The notes under the pieces: generated by a model
Seen by the model: the letters and a program-made list of their open reading frames with translations, nothing else
Database searches by the model: none
Told to the model about the DNA's origin: nothing
Made by a program: the position numbers and the translations under genes
Shown: one piece after another, positions 63,174 to 64,000 of the stretch
Position numbering within the stretch: position 1 is the stretch's first letter
How the letters are laid out: every line of letters starts with the position of its first letter
From: Leptospiraceae bacterium
GTDB lineage: Bacteria > Spirochaetota > Leptospiria > Leptospirales > Leptospiraceae
Assembly: GCA_024233835.1 (NCBI GenBank)
Contig: JACKPC010000001.1
Span: forward strand, 744,001-808,000
DNA: 64,000 nucleotides
Reading direction: 5' to 3'

Positions 63174-64000
63174 AACCCCATTTTTATTCCTACATTAAAA
63201 GCTCTTGCTTTATCTAAGTAGTAGGCTTCTGCAAGTACATGAAAAAATAGTAAATTAAATTGCAGACCTACTACCCCGAAAGGTTTTCCTCTCTTGAGCT
63301 TGGCTTTGTCTCTCATATCAAAAGATAAGAAACCACCGGGAATCCAGGTTTCATTCTGCTTTGAATAATCATAAAAATACTTATAGGCATCCGGGGAAAA
63401 CATACTCGCATTGTTGCTGTATGAGCTTAATTTAAATTCAAATGGACCCGCTCTTTTTGCATTAATTTCTACTTCGCTTGTCACATCGCTATATCCTCCG
63501 CCCAGAACAAGGGTAAAAAAATAAAACAAATCAAACCCGGTTCTCAAATCCAAAATTGTTCCCAGTCCTTTTGTATGTAAGCCAAAGTTGGTTCTTGTAT
63601 CCCAGGTACCTACAAAGGGACCAAAATTAACTGTAGGATTGGGTTTATCATAATGACTTAAAGATACATCGTTTCGTAGAGAACTAAAACCGGCCCCAAG
63701 ATTCAAACCGCTGAATCCTAAAAAGAACGGAAATATGGTGAATGATTTTAAAATCCGATAACGAATCGTAAGTCCCTTCTTATTGGTTGCAGCGCTTCCT
63801 TCAAATTTATCTTTTGATGCATAAAAAGAGCGAAAATCTGCATAACCGGATTTTGTATCCATGAAATAGAAGTAGAGTGAAATATCATTTAAAAAGGCGG
63901 GAGCAGGATTGTCCCTAAACTGAGTAACTACCCAGCCGAGGTTGAAGGCAGCCTCAGCAGATGGTGAAAAAGAAATACCGGCATTGGGTAAATCGGGAAG
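63170..64000 (-). CDS. Outer-membrane beta-barrel protein (5' end cut by window)
   Basis: The frame is open to base 64000 with 277 codons visible, the first ATG (63862) being internal since upstream codons ([20 protein letters not shown]) read as protein. Strand pattern with aromatic ends ([71 protein letters not shown]) and a terminal VGIKMGF ending in Phe support a barrel. Resembles leptospiral outer-membrane proteins of ~300 residues. Convergent with purT by 4 bases. Function unknown. Confidence 0.8.
   Translation of the reverse strand, partial: LPDLPNAGISFSPSAEAAFNLGWVVTQFRDNPAPAFLNDISLYFYFMDTKSGYADFRSFYASKDKFEGSAATNKKGLTIRYRILKSFTIFPFFLGFSGLNLGAGFSSLRNDVSLSHYDKPNPTVNFGPFVGTWDTRTNFGLHTKGLGTILDLRTGFDLFYFFTLVLGGGYSDVTSEVEINAKRAGPFEFKLSSYSNNASMFSPDAYKYFYDYSKQNETWIPGGFLSFDMRDKAKLKRGKPFGVVGLQFNLLFFHVLAEAYYLDKARAFNVGIKMGF

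Overview
The window is AT-rich chromosomal DNA from what looks like a spirochaete of the Leptospira/Leptonema group. The assignment is an inference. It rests on the many short-lipobox lipoproteins (LSSC, ISC, SHC), frequent TTG starts, small secreted proteins of unknown function, dnaX-ybaB-recR behind a tRNA-Ser, and a mix of housekeeping genes with orphan surface proteins. No rRNA, prophage, complete insertion sequence or CRISPR array is visible.

Layout. 1-2.65 kb: an arsenic operon on the minus strand (arsR-arsM-arsC-acr3, the last cut by the window edge), driven by a promoter buried in a perfect palindrome. 2.8-5.4 kb: a CoA-disulfide/persulfide reductase with a rhodanese tail, preceded by a CsoR/CstR-type palindrome, then a metallophosphoesterase. 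5.4-13 kb: a formylglycine-generating-enzyme-like (SUMF1 fold) lipid/periplasm protein, a decayed Rpn-type gene, an acidic protein, a TPR protein, an SDR, a spore-photoproduct-lyase-like radical SAM protein, a thiolase and a metallo-beta-lactamase-fold lipoprotein. 13-17.5 kb is a graveyard and accessory patch: a ParE remnant, an XRE regulator, a frameshifted SUMF1 gene, two tiny overlapping membrane proteins, an intact antitoxin beside a PIN toxin with its centre deleted, and the first 27 codons of a PAPS-reductase-like gene.

17.5-25.7 kb: an M23 peptidase, then a compact plus-strand operon (LptE-like lipoprotein, Nudix hydrolase, truncated haemoglobin, ParA ATPase, membrane protein, J-domain protein that seems to lack a standard start codon), then a PfkB sugar/nucleoside kinase and a secreted protein. 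25.7-30.2 kb: the glycine cleavage operon gcvT-gcvH-gcvP. 30.2-38.2 kb: a small secreted SFPD-repeat protein, a second M23 peptidase, a nitroreductase and a 1623-residue secreted repeat protein with four nearly identical 348-bp tandem units. 38.3-42.9 kb: a tightly packed unit of a 12-TM transporter, a PilZ-patatin fusion (a possible c-di-GMP-controlled lipase) and two or three unknown proteins, ending in a strong terminator; this is the best candidate for an undescribed system here.

42.9-49.7 kb: TAXI solute receptor, L-2-hydroxyglutarate oxidase, secreted and lipoprotein genes including three related neighbours, a family-3 solute-binding protein and an outer-membrane protein. 49.7-56.8 kb: recR, ybaB, dnaX, tRNA-Ser(GGA), a TadA-like deaminase, dapF, a STAS protein and rdgB. 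56.8-64 kb: a free-standing C-terminal domain of a Type ISP restriction enzyme, a frameshifted secreted protein, a sigma-like protein, a 2Fe-2S ferredoxin, a hybrid histidine kinase, purT and an outer-membrane protein running off the end.

Two genes (15.8 kb and 58.3 kb) are broken at 9-base A/T homopolymers in the same direction, so phase variation, ribosomal slippage or assembly error must be considered for both.
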